Shown: positions 1 through 11,089, counted from the first letter of the stretch. The stretch: 64,000 nucleotides of DNA from Bacillus gobiensis (GCF_001278705.1 NZ_CP012600.1:4003417-4067416), one strand, 5' to 3'. Notes: generated by a model from the sequence alone, not told the origin. Program-made: numbers and translations.

Positions 1-83
1 ATGCGAATGGCAAAGATAGTGTTGATTTCTATACACGGAAGAAAGTCGTGACTGCACGCTATAAATCCCCGTCATTTGAATAA
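1..83 (+). CDS. iolA: Methylmalonate-semialdehyde dehydrogenase, C-terminal end (partial)
   Basis: The frame beginning at base 3 is open from the window edge to a TAA at 81-83. It encodes the tail NGKDSVDFYTRKKVVTARY followed by a few residues. That tail is the characteristic C-terminus of the IolA/MmsA aldehyde dehydrogenases, which convert malonate semialdehyde (or methylmalonate semialdehyde) to acetyl-CoA (or propionyl-CoA), the last step of inositol breakdown. Only 26 complete codons are present; the rest lies upstream of the window. The gene directly precedes iolB, as in the Bacillus subtilis iol operon. The match rests on a short tail plus context. Confidence 0.85.
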   Translation, partial: ANGKDSVDFYTRKKVVTARYKSPSFE

Positions 84-172
84 AACAACTTTTGCAGAGA
101 GAATTCCTAGTATTGTAATAATAGAATTCTCTTCTGTTGATCCAATCCACGAAAGAAATGGGAGGCAACCTA

Positions 173-991
173 ATGAGTAACTTGCTGCGAAAACCGATAA
201 CGAAAGAAATCAATCCAGGTGTTACTATCTGCCATGAGGTGACCACAGAAAATTCTTCTTTAAAATATGTCGACTTTAAAATTGTCGATTTGGTTCCCGG
301 TGCAACGTATTCAGAAGAACTGGGGAAGACGGAATGCTGCATCGTGGCAGTAACAGGGAAAATCAACGTAACTGATAAAGAAAAAACGTTTGAAAATTTA
401 GGAACGAGAGAAAGTGTTTTTGAAAAAATACCGACGGACAGTGTGTATGTGTCAAACGATCGCGGCTTCGAAGTGGAAGCGGTGACACAGGCGCGAGTTG
501 CCTTATGCTACTCACCATCCGAGAAGCAATTGCCTACCAAACTGATTCGAGCTGCTGATAATGGAGTTGAAAACAGAGGAGATGGCCAAAACAAACGGTT
601 AGTTCACAACATTTTGCCAGATTCAGATCCATCTGCGAACAGTTTGCTTGTCGTAGAAGTCATTACAGAAAGCGGAAACTGGTCCAGCTATCCGCCGCAT
701 AAGCATGATCGGGATAACCTGCCGGAGGAGTCATTTTTAGAAGAATCCTATTATCACGAAATGAATCCAAAGCAAGGATTTGTATTCCAGCGAGTATATA
801 CAGATGATCGATCGTTGGATGAAACGATGACAGTTGAGAACGGTGATGTCGTGATCGTGCCGGAAGGCTATCACCCGGTCGGCGTACCTGCAGGTTATAC
901 TTCCTATTATTTAAATGTAATGGCCGGACCGACGCGGACGTGGAAGTTTCACAATGATCCAGATCATGAATGGATACTGGCAAGCAACTAA
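173..991 (+). CDS. iolB: 5-deoxy-glucuronate isomerase
   Basis: IolB isomerises 5-deoxy-D-glucuronate to 2-deoxy-5-keto-D-gluconate in cytoplasmic myo-inositol catabolism. The 272-residue product has the family length (about 271). It carries the bicupin metal site: PPHKHD near residue 173, followed by EESYYHEM with the glutamate and third histidine. The C-terminal motif is EGYHPVGVPAGYTSYYLNVM. I chose the ATG at 173 because GGGAGG (160-165) lies 7 bases upstream. An in-frame ATG at 137 would add 12 residues but has no ribosome binding site. The gene lies 89 bp after iolA and 24 bp before iolC in one operon. Confidence 0.96.
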   Translation: MSNLLRKPITKEINPGVTICHEVTTENSSLKYVDFKIVDLVPGATYSEELGKTECCIVAVTGKINVTDKEKTFENLGTRESVFEKIPTDSVYVSNDRGFEVEAVTQARVALCYSPSEKQLPTKLIRAADNGVENRGDGQNKRLVHNILPDSDPSANSLLVVEVITESGNWSSYPPHKHDRDNLPEESFLEESYYHEMNPKQGFVFQRVYTDDRSLDETMTVENGDVVIVPEGYHPVGVPAGYTSYYLNVMAGPTRTWKFHNDPDHEWILASN

Positions 992-1015
992 TCAGGGAAG
1001 GAGCAGTGATCGGAG

Positions 1016-2011
1016 ATGAAATACGAATTTACTAGTCAAAAAGAATATGATCTTATCGCAATCGGACGCGCTTGCATCGATCTGAATGCAACAGAGTATA
1101 ACCGTCCAATGGAAGAAACGATGACATTTTCAAAATACGTGGGTGGTTCCCCGGCTAATATTGCTATAGGGAGCTCTAAATTGGGATTAAAAGCAGGTTT
1201 TATCGGAAAAATTTCAGATGATCAGCATGGACGATTTATTGAGAAATACATGCGTGATTGCGGAATTGATACATCAAATCTCGTCATAGATCAAGAGGGA
1301 CATAAAAGCGGCTTAACCTTTACAGAGATTAAAAGTCCGGAAGAATGCAGCATTTTAATGTATCGGGAAAATGTAGCCGATCTTTATTTAGATCCGTCAG
1401 AAGTAAACGAGGACTATATAAAAAAAGCAAAACTTCTCTTAGTGTCAGGTACTGCTTTATCGAAAAGCCCATCACGTGAAGCGGTATTTAAAGCGGTAAG
1501 TATAGCTAAGAAAAATGACATAAAAGTAGTATTTGAATTGGATTACCGCCCATATTCATGGGATTCTCCAGAGCAAACAGCCGTTTATTATTCATTCGTT
1601 GCAGAGCAGGCAAATGTTGTCATAGGTACCCGGGATGAATACGATGCGATGGAAAACAGAACAGGCGGCCAAAACGAGAGCACCACCGACTATTTGTTTG
1701 CCTATTCACCAGAGTTAATTGTAATTAAACATGGAGTGGAAGGATCATATGCTTATACAAAATCAGGCGAAACATATAAAAGTGAAGCCTATCCGACGAA
1801 GGTATTAAAAACGTTTGGAGCGGGCGATTCATATGCTTCCGCTTTTCTGTATGCTTTACTCAGCGGCAAAGACATTGAAACGGCTCTAAAGTATGGAAGC
1901 GCTTCAGCTTCGATTGTTGTCAGCAAGCATAGTTCCTCTGAAGCGATGCCATCGAAAGAAGAAATCGAGGACCTGCTGAATAAACACTCTGAAGCGAAAC
2001 AACTGAGATAA
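1016..2011 (+). CDS. iolC: 5-dehydro-2-deoxygluconokinase
   Basis: This is a PfkB/ribokinase-family kinase of 331 residues that phosphorylates 2-deoxy-5-keto-D-gluconate to its 6-phosphate. That product is the inducer of the iol regulon in B. subtilis, where it inactivates IolR. Visible motifs are the substrate-side GGSPANIAIG near residue 43, ELDYRPYSWDS in the middle, and the PfkB signature FGAGDSYASAF near residues 263-273 with the catalytic aspartate. The start is ATG at 1016, preceded by GGGAAGGAG. It sits between iolB and iolD in the same orientation. Confidence 0.95.
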   Translation: MKYEFTSQKEYDLIAIGRACIDLNATEYNRPMEETMTFSKYVGGSPANIAIGSSKLGLKAGFIGKISDDQHGRFIEKYMRDCGIDTSNLVIDQEGHKSGLTFTEIKSPEECSILMYRENVADLYLDPSEVNEDYIKKAKLLLVSGTALSKSPSREAVFKAVSIAKKNDIKVVFELDYRPYSWDSPEQTAVYYSFVAEQANVVIGTRDEYDAMENRTGGQNESTTDYLFAYSPELIVIKHGVEGSYAYTKSGETYKSEAYPTKVLKTFGAGDSYASAFLYALLSGKDIETALKYGSASASIVVSKHSSSEAMPSKEEIEDLLNKHSEAKQLR

Positions 2012-2027
2012 GGAGTGGGGGAAAATC

Positions 2028-3938
2028 GTGAAAACCATTAGACTAACAACAGCACAAGCATTAGTTAAGTTTTTAAACCAGCAATACATTCACGTAGATG
2101 GAAGGGAATTCCCCTTTGTTGAAGGCGTATTTAATATTTTTGGCCACGGCAATGTATTAGGGATCGGCCAGGCGCTTGAGCAGGAGGCCGGAAGATTGAA
2201 AATCATCCAAGGAAAAAACGAACAAGGAATGGCCCATGCGGCGATTGCGTATAGCAAACAAATGCTGCGGCAAAAAATTTATGCGGTGACCACGTCAGTC
2301 GGTCCAGGCGCTGCTAATTTAACAGCCGCGGCAGGAACGGCATTGGCGAATAATATTCCTGTCTTATTATTGCCAGGTGATACCTTCGCGACCAGACAGC
2401 CTGATCCAGTGTTGCAGCAAGTGGAGCAAGAGTATAGCGCCGCGGTGACGACAAATGATGCGCTAAAGCCAGTTTCAAGATATTGGGACCGAATTACCCG
2501 GCCGGAACAATTGATGTCTAGTTTACTGCGGGCTTTTGAAGTCATGACCGATCCGGCAAAAGCCGGCCCCGCAACGATTTGCATCTCGCAAGATGTTGAA
2601 GGGGAAGCGTATGATTTTGATGAAAGCTTCTTTATCAATCGTGTCCATTATCTTGATCGGAAATTGCCGACAGAACGTGAATTAAATGAGGCAGCTGAAT
2701 TAATAAAAGCAAGCAAAAAGCCGGTAATCCTAGTGGGCGGCGGTGCAAAATATTCAGAAGCACACGAAATATTGATAACGCTTTCGGAAAGGCATAATAT
2801 TCCGCTGGTCGAAACCCAAGCCGGCAAATCCACTGTAGAAAGTACATTTAAAAATAACCTTGGCGGCATGGGAATAACCGGAACACTGTCAGCCAATAAA
2901 GCTGCGCGCCAGGCCGACTTAATTATCGGAATCGGCACGAGATATACTGACTTTGCGACTTCTTCCAAAACGGCTTTTCAATTTGATCAAACGAAATTTC
3001 TGAATATTAATGTCAGCCGAATGCAGGCGTATAAGCTTGATGCGTTTCAAGTGGTCGCAGATGCGAAAACAACGTTAGAGCAGCTGGCACCGCTATTAGA
3101 AGACTATACGAGTGAGTTTGGCGGCACGATAACGGAATTAAAAGAAGAATGGGCAGCGGAGCGCGACCGTCTAGGCAAAGTAACATTTAGCAGAGAGGAT
3201 TTTGATCCTGAAGTAAAAAATCATTTCTCTCAAGAAGTACTCAATGAATATGCAGATACGTTAAATACAGAATTAGCACAAACGACCGCGCTGCTTACTA
3301 TTAATGACACCATTGCTCCTGACAGTATCATTATTGGTTCAGCGGGATCGCTTCCAGGTGACCTGCAGCGTATATGGAACCCGACGGTACGAAACACCTA
3401 TCATTTAGAATATGGCTACTCCTGTATGGGATATGAGGTATCTGGTACGTTAGGTCTGAAACTAGCTGATCCGACGAAAGAAGTGTACTCATTGGTGGGG
3501 GATGGCAGCTTCCTAATGCTGCATTCGGAATTCCTCACATCTATTCAATATAATCACAAAATCAATGTGCTGCTTTTTGATAATTCCGGATTCGGCTGTA
3601 TCAATAATTTGCAAATGGATCATGGAAGCGACAGCTATTATTGTGAATTTAGAACGCATGACAATCAAATCCTTAATGTGGATTACGCGAAAATAGCGGA
3701 AGGATACGGCGCAAAAGCTTACCGAGCGAACACAGTTGAGGAGTTAAAAGCGGCATTGGAGGATGCGAAAAATCAGAAGGTGTCCACATTGATTGAAATG
3801 AAAGTGCTTCCAAAGACGATGAGTGATGGATATGACAGCTGGTGGCATGTTGGGGTTGCCGAAGTGTCTAATAAAGAAAGCATTCAAAAAGCTTATGAAT
3901 TTAAGCAGGAGAAGCTTACACACGCAAAACAATATTAG
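2028..3938 (+). CDS. iolD: 3D-(3,5/4)-trihydroxycyclohexane-1,2-dione hydrolase
   Basis: This thiamine-diphosphate enzyme opens the ring of trihydroxycyclohexanedione to give 5-deoxy-D-glucuronate. The 636-residue product has the full length of the family. It shows the N-terminal TPP-activating glutamate in [11 protein letters not shown] (about residue 65), a central domain with [13 protein letters not shown], and the C-terminal TPP/Mg motif [14 protein letters not shown] near residue 490. Translation starts at GTG 2028, supported by AAGGAGTGGGGG at 2009-2020. It is 16 bp after iolC and 17 bp before iolE, consistent with one transcript. Confidence 0.96.
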   Translation: MKTIRLTTAQALVKFLNQQYIHVDGREFPFVEGVFNIFGHGNVLGIGQALEQEAGRLKIIQGKNEQGMAHAAIAYSKQMLRQKIYAVTTSVGPGAANLTAAAGTALANNIPVLLLPGDTFATRQPDPVLQQVEQEYSAAVTTNDALKPVSRYWDRITRPEQLMSSLLRAFEVMTDPAKAGPATICISQDVEGEAYDFDESFFINRVHYLDRKLPTERELNEAAELIKASKKPVILVGGGAKYSEAHEILITLSERHNIPLVETQAGKSTVESTFKNNLGGMGITGTLSANKAARQADLIIGIGTRYTDFATSSKTAFQFDQTKFLNINVSRMQAYKLDAFQVVADAKTTLEQLAPLLEDYTSEFGGTITELKEEWAAERDRLGKVTFSREDFDPEVKNHFSQEVLNEYADTLNTELAQTTALLTINDTIAPDSIIIGSAGSLPGDLQRIWNPTVRNTYHLEYGYSCMGYEVSGTLGLKLADPTKEVYSLVGDGSFLMLHSEFLTSIQYNHKINVLLFDNSGFGCINNLQMDHGSDSYYCEFRTHDNQILNVDYAKIAEGYGAKAYRANTVEELKAALEDAKNQKVSTLIEMKVLPKTMSDGYDSWWHVGVAEVSNKESIQKAYEFKQEKLTHAKQY

Positions 3939-3955
3939 GGGAAGAGGGCAAGAGG

Positions 3956-4849
3956 ATGGGAGATCGCGATATTTTATGGGGGATTGCTCCGATTGGCTGG
4001 CGCAATGACGATTTACCGGAAATCGGTGCAGAAAACACATTGCAGAACCTGTTAAGCGATATTGTGGTGGCCGGCTTCGAAGGAACTGAAGTTGGTGGTT
4101 TTTTTCCTGAAGCGAAGGTGTTGAACAAAGAGCTTCAGCTGCGAAATTTAAGAGTGGCGGGGAAATGGTTTAGCAGTTTTATCATTCGCGATGGGATTGA
4201 AGCGGCTTCGAAAGCTTTCCATCAACATTGTTCTTTTTTAAGGGATGTCCATGCAGACGTGGCAGTAGTATCTGAGCAAACTTACAGCATTCAGGGTACC
4301 CAAAAAAATGTCTTCACTGAAAAACCTCATTTTACTGATGGGGAATGGGAGATCGTGTGCGAAGGGCTGGATAAGCTGGGAAAAATCGCTGCGCAATATA
4401 ACTTAAAATTGGTGTACCACCATCATTTGGGAACGGGTATTCAAACTGCCGAGGAGATCGATAGTTTGATGAAACATACGAACTCTGATTATGTACATTT
4501 GCTATATGACACTGGTCATATCTACGTGTCTGACGGAGATTATTTGAGTGTACTAAATAAACATCACGATCGGATTAAACACGTCCATTTCAAGGATACG
4601 AGAAGAAAAGTAATGGATGAGTGCAAAGAATCGGGCCGTTCGTTTTTCCAATCTTTTTTAAGCGGAATGTTTACGGTACCGGGTGATGGAGGTATTGACT
4701 TTAAAGAAGTGTATAAGCGATTAACATCTTACAATTATCAGGGTTGGATTGTTATAGAAGCTGAGCAGGATCCTGCTATAGCTCATCCATTGGAATATGC
4801 GTTATTGGCTCGTAAGTATATCAATGAAAATCTGCTTGTACACACATAA
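3956..4849 (+). CDS. iolE: Inosose dehydratase
   Basis: IolE removes water from 2-keto-myo-inositol (scyllo-inosose) to form the trihydroxycyclohexanedione used by IolD. The 297-residue protein is a xylose-isomerase-like TIM barrel. Likely metal-site segments are [26 protein letters not shown] and VIEAEQDP. The N-terminus [14 protein letters not shown] is typical of the family. ATG 3956 follows a purine-rich AAGAGG. It is the fourth complete gene of the operon and ends 21 bp before the transporter start. Confidence 0.95.
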   Translation: MGDRDILWGIAPIGWRNDDLPEIGAENTLQNLLSDIVVAGFEGTEVGGFFPEAKVLNKELQLRNLRVAGKWFSSFIIRDGIEAASKAFHQHCSFLRDVHADVAVVSEQTYSIQGTQKNVFTEKPHFTDGEWEIVCEGLDKLGKIAAQYNLKLVYHHHLGTGIQTAEEIDSLMKHTNSDYVHLLYDTGHIYVSDGDYLSVLNKHHDRIKHVHFKDTRRKVMDECKESGRSFFQSFLSGMFTVPGDGGIDFKEVYKRLTSYNYQGWIVIEAEQDPAIAHPLEYALLARKYINENLLVHT

Positions 4850-4870
4850 TTTTGTATGGAGGAGAACAAT

Positions 4871-6313
4871 TTGAAGCAGGAAAGCGAAATATCTCATGAG
4901 AAGCAGACATTGGCCGGAAAACCAAAGAATCCTAAAGCGTTTATGCGGACAATTACATTCGTCTCGACTTTTGGAGGACTTCTCTTTGGATACGATACTG
5001 GGGTAATTAATGGGGCTTTGCCTTACATGTCACAGCCGGATCAATTGAATCTTTCCCCAGTGACAGAAGGGATTGTTACGAGCTCGCTGCTTTTGGGAGC
5101 AGCCTTTGGTGCCATGTATGGCGGCCGATTCTCTGACCTGAAAGGGCGAAGAAACAGTCTTCTGTGGCTTGCGGTTGTGTTCTTTATTGCTACTTTGGGC
5201 TGTACATTTGCACCAAACGTTCAAGTGATGATCGTATTCCGCATTCTTCTTGGACTCGCAGTCGGCGGTGCATCTGTGACCGTTCCTGCCTATTTAGCCG
5301 AAATGTCACCTGCAGAACAGCGAGGAAGGATTGTTACTCAAAATGAGTTAATGATTGTTTCTGGACAGCTGTTAGCGTTTACCTTAAACGCGATTCTCGG
5401 GAATACAATTGGTGACAACGCGCATGTATGGCGGTATATGCTGGTCATCGCATCGCTGCCGGCGGTTTTTCTCTGGTTTGGGATGCTGGTTATGCCCGAA
5501 AGTCCGCGCTGGCTCGCCTCGAAAGGAAAAATCGGAAATGCCATGCGCGTTCTGCAGCAGGTTCGTGAAGAAAACAGAGCCCAGGCTGAATTGAAGGAAA
5601 TTGAAGCAGCGATTGCAGAAGATGCAAAGCTGAAAAAAGCTACGTTTAAAGACCTGACTGTTCCATGGGTGCGGCGGATTGTCTTTATCGGACTGGGAAT
5701 CGGTATCGTCCAGCAGATTACAGGTGTCAATTCCATTATGTATTACGGAACCGAAATTTTAAAAGATTCAGGCTTTGGGACCGAATCGGCATTAATCGGA
5801 AACATTGCAAACGGTGTGGTTTCCGTTTTGGCGACCTTTGTCGGAATCTGGCTTCTTGGCAAAGTCGGTCGCAGGCCGATGCTGATGACTGGTCTAGCCG
5901 GCACGACATCCGCTCTTCTCTTAATCGGGATCTTTTCACTTGTTTTAAAGGATACAGCAATATTGCCGTACATTATCCTTTCATTGACTGTAACGTTTCT
6001 TGCCTTCCAGCAAGGAGCTGTATCACCTGTCACCTGGCTGATGCTGTCTGAAATTTTCCCTCTTCGGCTGCGGGGTATTGGGATGGGGGTCACTGTGTTT
6101 TGTCTTTGGATGGCAAACTTTCTCGTTGGCCTGACATTTCCGATTTTGATGAGTGGGATTGGACTTTCGACTACATTTTTCGTCTTTGTGGCCTTAGGGC
6201 TTATTGCGATCGCCTTTGTAAAACATTTCTTGCCGGAAACAAAAGGCCGGTCACTTGAGGAATTGGAACATGATTTCCGAAATCATGTGGTGAGGAAGAA
6301 AGCGTCTTTTTAG
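4871..6313 (+). CDS. iolT: Major facilitator myo-inositol/H+ symporter
   Basis: This is a sugar-porter-family 12-helix transporter (480 residues), closest in my memory to B. subtilis IolT. Signatures are LLFGYDTGVINGALPYM, GGRFSDLKGRRNS between helices 2 and 3, PESPRWL after helix 6, and PETKGRSLEELE after helix 12. It should import inositol for the surrounding pathway. It occupies the position of iolF in the B. subtilis operon, where the resident carrier is a different one. I place the start at TTG 4871, because GGAGGAG (4858-4864) is 6 bases upstream. The ATG at 4856 overlaps that site and would have none of its own. Substrate choice within the inositol group is inferred. Confidence 0.88.
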   Translation: MKQESEISHEKQTLAGKPKNPKAFMRTITFVSTFGGLLFGYDTGVINGALPYMSQPDQLNLSPVTEGIVTSSLLLGAAFGAMYGGRFSDLKGRRNSLLWLAVVFFIATLGCTFAPNVQVMIVFRILLGLAVGGASVTVPAYLAEMSPAEQRGRIVTQNELMIVSGQLLAFTLNAILGNTIGDNAHVWRYMLVIASLPAVFLWFGMLVMPESPRWLASKGKIGNAMRVLQQVREENRAQAELKEIEAAIAEDAKLKKATFKDLTVPWVRRIVFIGLGIGIVQQITGVNSIMYYGTEILKDSGFGTESALIGNIANGVVSVLATFVGIWLLGKVGRRPMLMTGLAGTTSALLLIGIFSLVLKDTAILPYIILSLTVTFLAFQQGAVSPVTWLMLSEIFPLRLRGIGMGVTVFCLWMANFLVGLTFPILMSGIGLSTTFFVFVALGLIAIAFVKHFLPETKGRSLEELEHDFRNHVVRKKASF

Positions 6314-6332
6314 TAAAAATATGTTTTGATAA

Positions 6333-7385
<1,053 letters not shown>

Positions 7386-7456
7386 TCTACTATATAGAAG
7401 AGAATTTCTAATATTAAAATATATCAAGTGTGTACAAAAGAAAGGAGAAGTTTACA

Positions 7457-8332
7457 TTGCGTTTAGCATATGATCCGTCCCATTATCGTGATAATACCAA
7501 CTTAAAAGATACTATCGATGCAGTTGCCAGATTAGGGTATGAATATGTAGAGTTATCACCGCGTAAAGATTTTATTTGGTTTTATGAATATCCAAAGGTT
7601 GATAAACAGCTGATAAAAGATTTAAAAAGATATTGTTTAGATGCCGGCGTTAAAATCTCTTCTGTACTTCCTGTTCAACAATGGTCTTCACCAATTGAAG
7701 AAGAGCGTCAAGCTGCAGTGAGAAATTGGAAGCGTTGTATTGAAATCACTTCTGAATTAGGAGTAGATTTAATGAACAGTGAATTTAGCGGTGACAAAAG
7801 CCGTCCTGTCCAAAGTGAAGCTGCTTTTGTTAAATCAATGGAAGAGCTGATGCCGCTTTTTGAAAAAGAAAGTATAAAGCTTAATTTACAAGCTCACCCT
7901 AACGATTTTATTGAGTTGAATACAGAAGCAATTCGAATAATTCGTGCGCTGGATAAAGATTGGCTTAAGTTGGTATATTCTGTTCCACATGCTTTCTTTT
8001 ATGATGATGGTGTTGGCGATGTAGAGAAACACTTGGAAGAAGCAGGAGATTTACTTGATCATGTTCTAATTGCCGATACTCTTAATCATAAAGCGGCATT
8101 TGGATTACGATATATTATTAATCCCCCTGATGCAAACGTAACAATTCACCAGCATTTGAATCCTGGTGAAGGGGAAATAAACTTTGATGCATTATATCGC
8201 AAATTAAGAGAAATGAAATTTGATGGAATTGTAACAAATGCAGTATTTGCTTATCCTGATAAACCAGAGTGGTCGAACGAATTAACCCTGAAATCCATTA
8301 AAGATGGATTAAATATTTATCAGAAGATATAA
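7457..8332 (+). CDS. iolH: IolH-like sugar phosphate isomerase/epimerase
   Basis: This is a 291-residue TIM-barrel protein of the AP-endonuclease-2/xylose-isomerase-like group. The family motif YDPSHYRDN near the N-terminus, the block [13 protein letters not shown], and its position between iolG and iolI identify it as IolH. The exact reaction of IolH is not settled. TTG 7457 is chosen as start because AAAGGAG (7441-7446) lies just upstream; a GTG at 7430 has no such site. The C-terminus ([12 protein letters not shown]) differs from the IolH-like remnant immediately downstream, so two related genes once stood here. Confidence 0.8.
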   Translation: MRLAYDPSHYRDNTNLKDTIDAVARLGYEYVELSPRKDFIWFYEYPKVDKQLIKDLKRYCLDAGVKISSVLPVQQWSSPIEEERQAAVRNWKRCIEITSELGVDLMNSEFSGDKSRPVQSEAAFVKSMEELMPLFEKESIKLNLQAHPNDFIELNTEAIRIIRALDKDWLKLVYSVPHAFFYDDGVGDVEKHLEEAGDLLDHVLIADTLNHKAAFGLRYIINPPDANVTIHQHLNPGEGEINFDALYRKLREMKFDGIVTNAVFAYPDKPEWSNELTLKSIKDGLNIYQKI

Positions 8333-8340
8333 CTTTTTAG

Positions 8341-8358
8341 AATGGTTTAAAAACCATT
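8341..8358. repeat. Short perfect palindrome after iolH
   Basis: AATGGTTT-AA-AAACCATT has 8-base arms and lies 8 bp after the iolH stop. It has no following T-run and almost no loop, so it is a poor terminator. It could mark an RNA processing point or a protein site. No function is evident. Confidence 0.4.
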
Positions 8359-8390
8359 AGAAGATCATACTCTACATTTTTAAGGTAGAA

Positions 8391-8511
8391 ATGAATTTTG
8401 ATGGCAAAACCATGAATGCAGTATTTGCCTGGACCTAAGAAAGCTGATGAGTCCAGCACATTTATGCTGCAAAAAATGAAGAAATTTTTATGCCATTTAA
8501 TTAATCAATAA
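8391..8511 (+). pseudogene. Remnant of a second iolH-like gene (3' end, frameshifted)
   Basis: The gap between iolH and iolI is not empty. From 8391 it reads MNFDGKTMNAVFAWT then a stop. This parallels the end of the intact iolH just upstream ([15 protein letters not shown]). A frame shift of +1 near 8433-8442 restores similarity to an isomerase C-terminus, ADESSTFMLQKMKKFL, which runs to a stop at 8509-8511. I read this as the decayed 3' end of a duplicated or replaced iolH gene. The identification rests on short stretches seen by eye. Confidence 0.6.
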
Positions 8512-8518
8512 CCCAAAA

Positions 8519-8533
8519 ATGGAAGCGTTTTAA
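8519..8533. promoter_or_regulatory. Candidate CcpA (cre) site upstream of iolI
   Basis: The 15-mer ATGGAAGCGTTTTAA matches the Bacillus cre consensus WTGNAANCGNWNNCW at all but one defined position (A instead of C near the end). It lies 27 bp upstream of iolI, inside the operon. A CcpA roadblock within iol would fit catabolite repression of inositol genes, which is known in B. subtilis. A single near-match could also be chance. Confidence 0.4.
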
Positions 8534-8559
8534 AAGTTGAGACGATGGAGTGGATGACG

Positions 8560-9408
8560 ATGAAACTGTGCTTTAATCAAGCGACAACTCTGGAAAATTC
8601 AACTCTCGCCAAGGATCTGGAGATTTGCAACAGACACGGTTATGACTATATTGAAATTCGTACGATGGATAAGTTGCCTGAGTATTTAAGAGAAAATACG
8701 ATCGAGGATTTAGCCAACTTCTTTCACACGCATCACATTAAACCGTTAGCATTGAATGCTCTAGTTTTCTTCAACAATCGAGATGACGATGGCTATCAGG
8801 AAATCATAAGTGAATTCAAAAAAATGGTGAAAACCGCCAATCAGCTAGGTGTGAAATATATCGTTGCTGTTCCGCTCGTAACGAAAGAAAAAATACGAAA
8901 AAGCGAGATTAAAGGCAGCTGTGTCGATGTATTAAAAGAGCTTTCAGATATAGCTGATCCATATGATATTAAAATTGCTCTTGAATTTGTCGGTCACCCG
9001 GAGTGTACCGTCAATACATTCGGTCAAGCTTATGACATTATACAGACAGTTGATAGAGAGAATGTGGGATTGGTACTTGATTGTTTTCACTTTCATGCAA
9101 TGGGCTCTGCCATTGAAGATTTGGAAAAAGCCGATGCGTCGAAAATCTTTATTTTGCACATCGATGACACAGAAGATTTCCCAATTGGCTTCTTAACAGA
9201 TGAAGATAGAGTCTGGCCGGGATTAGGAGTTATCGATTTGGACCGCATCTTATCAACATTAAAGGAGATCGGGTACTCAGGGGTTGTATCTGTCGAATTA
9301 TTCCGCCCAGAATATTATCAATTAGATGCTGAAGAAGTGATCAGCACAGCGAAAGAAACAACAATGAACGTCGTATCAAGGTATTATGATTTTAAAATTA
9401 TGACCTGA
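8560..9408 (+). CDS. iolI: Inosose isomerase
   Basis: IolI interconverts 2-keto-myo-inositol and 1-keto-D-chiro-inositol, feeding D-chiro-inositol into the pathway. The 282-residue TIM barrel begins MKLCFNQATTLENS and has the metal-binding segments ALEFVGHPECT, LVLDCFHFHAMGS, FILHIDDTEDFP and SVELFRPEYY, all as in B. subtilis IolI. ATG 8560 is preferred because the family starts MKLCFN and GGAG lies 9 bases upstream. The ATG at 8545 would add five residues and lacks a good site. It follows the iolH remnant and precedes iolJ by 32 bp. Confidence 0.95.
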   Translation: MKLCFNQATTLENSTLAKDLEICNRHGYDYIEIRTMDKLPEYLRENTIEDLANFFHTHHIKPLALNALVFFNNRDDDGYQEIISEFKKMVKTANQLGVKYIVAVPLVTKEKIRKSEIKGSCVDVLKELSDIADPYDIKIALEFVGHPECTVNTFGQAYDIIQTVDRENVGLVLDCFHFHAMGSAIEDLEKADASKIFILHIDDTEDFPIGFLTDEDRVWPGLGVIDLDRILSTLKEIGYSGVVSVELFRPEYYQLDAEEVISTAKETTMNVVSRYYDFKIMT

Positions 9409-9440
9409 TAAATAACTTCTAATGAGAGAAGTGATAATAA

Positions 9441-10319
9441 ATGACACTAGTATCTATGAAAGAAATGCTTTTACAAGCAAAAGAAGACAAATACGCTATT
9501 GGACAATTTAACATGAACAGCACACAGTGGGTACAATCAATTTTAGAAGCAGCAGAAGACGAACGTGCTCCAGTCATAGTAGCAGCCTCTGACAGACTCG
9601 TCGATTATTTGGGTGGTTTTAAAACGATTGCTGCAAGCGTCAAAGCCCTGATGGAGGAAATGTCCGTAACGGTTCCTGTGGCCTTGCACCTGGACCACGG
9701 GATGAGTGTGGAGAGATGTAAGGCGGCAATTGACGCAGGCTTTAGTTCGGTCATGTTTGATGGTTCTCATTACCCGATCGATGAAAATATAAGGATGACC
9801 AAAGAGGTTGTTGACTATGCAAAGCCTCATCATGTATCTGTTGAAGCAGAGGTTGGTACAGTCGGCGGTATGGAGGATGGCCTCGTTGGCGGGATTAAAT
9901 ACGCCGATCCTTTGGAATGTGTCCGTATTGTAGAAGAAACAGGCATAGATGCATTGGCAGCAGCTCTTGGTTCAGTTCATGGCCCGTATAAGGGTGAGCC
10001 TAATCTGGGATTCGATGAGATGAAACAAATTTCTGAGTTAACATGTATACCATTAGTCCTTCATGGCGGTTCAGGCATACCCAAATATCAAATTAGAAAA
10101 GCGATTGAATTGGGACACGCCAAGATCAATGTGAATACAGAATGTCTGCAAGCATGGGCAAAAGCTTTACGCCAGGTGCTGGCTAGTGACAGTCACGTTT
10201 ATGATCCGAGGTCAATTCTTACTCCGGGCAAAGAAGCAATCATTTCTACAGTAAAAGAGAAACTAAAGGAATTTGAATCAAGCGGGAAAGCAGAAAAAAT
10301 GGGGCACTTATTTTCATGA
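9441..10319 (+). CDS. iolJ: 6-phospho-5-dehydro-2-deoxy-D-gluconate aldolase
   Basis: This class II (zinc) aldolase of 292 residues splits the IolC product into dihydroxyacetone phosphate and malonate semialdehyde. The zinc and catalytic segments of the fructose-bisphosphate aldolase family are present: [37 protein letters not shown] and [12 protein letters not shown] 9441 follows GAGAGAAGTG. It is the last gene of the operon, and its final codons form part of the terminator stem at 10301-10326. Confidence 0.94.
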   Translation: MTLVSMKEMLLQAKEDKYAIGQFNMNSTQWVQSILEAAEDERAPVIVAASDRLVDYLGGFKTIAASVKALMEEMSVTVPVALHLDHGMSVERCKAAIDAGFSSVMFDGSHYPIDENIRMTKEVVDYAKPHHVSVEAEVGTVGGMEDGLVGGIKYADPLECVRIVEETGIDALAAALGSVHGPYKGEPNLGFDEMKQISELTCIPLVLHGGSGIPKYQIRKAIELGHAKINVNTECLQAWAKALRQVLASDSHVYDPRSILTPGKEAIISTVKEKLKEFESSGKAEKMGHLFS

Positions 10320-10335
10320 GTGCCCCGTTTTTATT
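10301..10335. terminator. Bidirectional terminator between iolJ and iolR
   Basis: GGGGCACT (10301-10308) pairs perfectly with AGTGCCCC (10319-10326). It is followed by GTTTTTA on the plus strand and preceded by an A-run, which is a T-run for the minus strand. The 5' arm lies within the iolJ coding sequence and the stop codon within the hairpin, so the operon and the convergent iolR share one compact terminator. Confidence 0.85.
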
Positions 10336-11089
10336 TATTCGCAATTAGAAGTTTTATATCATTGTTCTCTGTAAATTCTCGATAATTCTCGTTCGGTACA
10401 GTGTCAGTAATAAGATAGTCAATATCTTTCAAATCACAATAAGTCATCAACGCATATTTATCAAACTTGAAATGATCGACCAATAAAAATACTTTAGAAC
10501 TTCGTTCAACTACAATTTGTTTAATTTCACTTTCAAGCGGAGAAGAATTCGTAACACCGTTTGACAAGGAGACACCGGTTGAAGCCATGAATGCCTTGTT
10601 AATGTTGTATGCTTTTAGCAGTTCCATGTTTTTGAAGCTGACGAATGATTTTGTTTTCCGTTGAAAAACCCCGCCCATCGAAATGATATTCAAATTATCA
10701 TAAGGAAGAGAATGATTAATAAAATCCAGGTTGTTGGTAATAATCGTTACATTCTTTGTCTGTAAATAATCAGCCATTTCTAATGTAGTAGTCCCGGAAT
10801 CAATAAAAATAATGTCGTCATCTTCCACAAAGCTCGCGGCTAATTTTCCAATTAACTCCTTCTGTTTTTTATTGCGAATTTGCCTATCATGAAATGATTC
10901 TAGGGTTCTATGGTTGATCGAAACCCCGCCATAAACCTTTTTCAAATCACCTAGATCAACTAACTCTTGAACATCACGTCTTATTGTATTTTTGGATACG
11001 TTAAACACTTTCACAAGTTCGTCTAAGGATACGGTTTGATGTTCAATTACATAATCTTGAATTTGTTGAATACGTTTTGTTTTTAACAT
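10331..11089 (-). CDS. iolR: DeoR-family repressor of inositol genes
   Basis: This 252-residue regulator has an N-terminal DeoR helix-turn-helix (residues 1-57, SLDELVKVFNVSKNTIRRDVQEL) and a sugar-phosphate sensor domain with FIDSGTTTLEMADYL and NNLDFIN. The segment NINKAFMASTGVSLSNGVTNSS closely resembles B. subtilis IolR, which represses iol operons until the IolC product accumulates. The start is ATG 11089, with GGTGGAGAGG upstream on the minus strand. Unlike in B. subtilis, where iolR is divergent from iolA, it lies at the far end of the operon and converges on iolJ. Confidence 0.9.
   Translation of the reverse strand: MLKTKRIQQIQDYVIEHQTVSLDELVKVFNVSKNTIRRDVQELVDLGDLKKVYGGVSINHRTLESFHDRQIRNKKQKELIGKLAASFVEDDDIIFIDSGTTTLEMADYLQTKNVTIITNNLDFINHSLPYDNLNIISMGGVFQRKTKSFVSFKNMELLKAYNINKAFMASTGVSLSNGVTNSSPLESEIKQIVVERSSKVFLLVDHFKFDKYALMTYCDLKDIDYLITDTVPNENYREFTENNDIKLLIANK

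Noticed and set aside
8341..8358. Palindrome after iolH as an intrinsic terminator
   Set aside because: The loop is only two bases and no T-run follows, and downstream operon genes must be transcribed through it.
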